This document shows positions 36,117 to 36,126 of a DNA stretch of 36,126 nt, in pieces; the stretch's first letter is position 1; the number at the start of each line of letters is the position of its first letter. Source of the stretch: a virus; the IMG/VR virus record IMGVR_UViG_3300034375_006804, positions 1 to 36,126 of that record. The stretch is one strand, 5' to 3'. The position numbers were made by a program, and so were the translations under genes. A model generated the notes under the pieces. The model searched no databases. It was not told the DNA's origin and saw nothing but the letters and a program-made list of their open reading frames with translations.

Positions 36117-36126
36117 GTTTTAAATG
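36001..36126 (+). repeat. Terminal direct repeat, copy 2 (circular closure)
   Basis: Identical to bases 4-129. See copy 1 for the mismatch immediately outside the repeat at base 36000 versus 3. Confidence 0.9.

Overview
The window is an essentially complete genome of a small, AT-rich tailed bacteriophage. The last 126 bases repeat bases 4-129 exactly, so the molecule closes into a circle (or is terminally redundant) of about 35,997 bp, with the ends falling inside the putative small terminase gene. The virion genes are TerL, a P22-like portal, scaffold, capsid, connector, a beta-propeller-type hub, three ejection-type proteins and fibres. There is no tape measure, sheath or tail-tube gene, so the phage is podovirus-like. 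The M15 cell-wall endopeptidase, a proteobacterial-style SSB tail and the NinB/RusA/ERF recombination set suggest a low-GC Gram-negative host; the host is inference only. I see no integrase, DNA polymerase or RNA polymerase gene, so replication and transcription must borrow host enzymes.

Layout. (1) 33.5 kb through the circular junction to 20.0 kb, rightward: a strong sigma70-type promoter (33526-33554), several tiny membrane proteins, a hexapeptide-repeat protein, TerS, TerL, portal, scaffold, capsid, decoration protein, connectors, a GNAT-like protein, ejection-type proteins (one with an S74-like chaperone domain), tail fibres and a lysis block (coiled-coil holin-like protein, M15 peptidase, C92-type papain-like hydrolase). 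(2) 22.0-20.0 kb, leftward: seven small genes including a fused XRE/zinc-cluster regulator. (3) 22.1-24.2 kb, rightward: a pentapeptide-repeat (NTGxx) protein and small ORFs, ending at a hairpin, followed by RusA with its own promoter. (4) 27.1-24.75 kb, leftward: an RHH-like protein, ERF annealase, SSB, Ref/HNH-like nuclease and NinB. (5) 27.3-33.5 kb, rightward: a replication initiator whose coding sequence contains iterons and an A-rich tract (candidate origin), a C5 cytosine methyltransferase containing a second ORF in another frame, a split zinc-ribbon primase and Toprim-helicase, an SNF2-like helicase, and a beta-class DNA methyltransferase with an SPPF motif.

How it fits together: the initiator would open the internal origin and recruit the phage helicase and the host polymerase. 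ERF, SSB, RusA, NinB and Ref would process recombination intermediates and concatemers. Two orphan methyltransferases would protect phage DNA from restriction. TerS/TerL would package into the portal-containing procapsid, and the M15 and C92 enzymes would open the wall. The points most worth checking are the overprinted ORF inside the C5 methyltransferase, the lambda-like origin inside the initiator gene, the SSB whose C-terminal tip is capped by extra residues, and the pair of unrelated tandem-repeat proteins that share a C-terminal tag.
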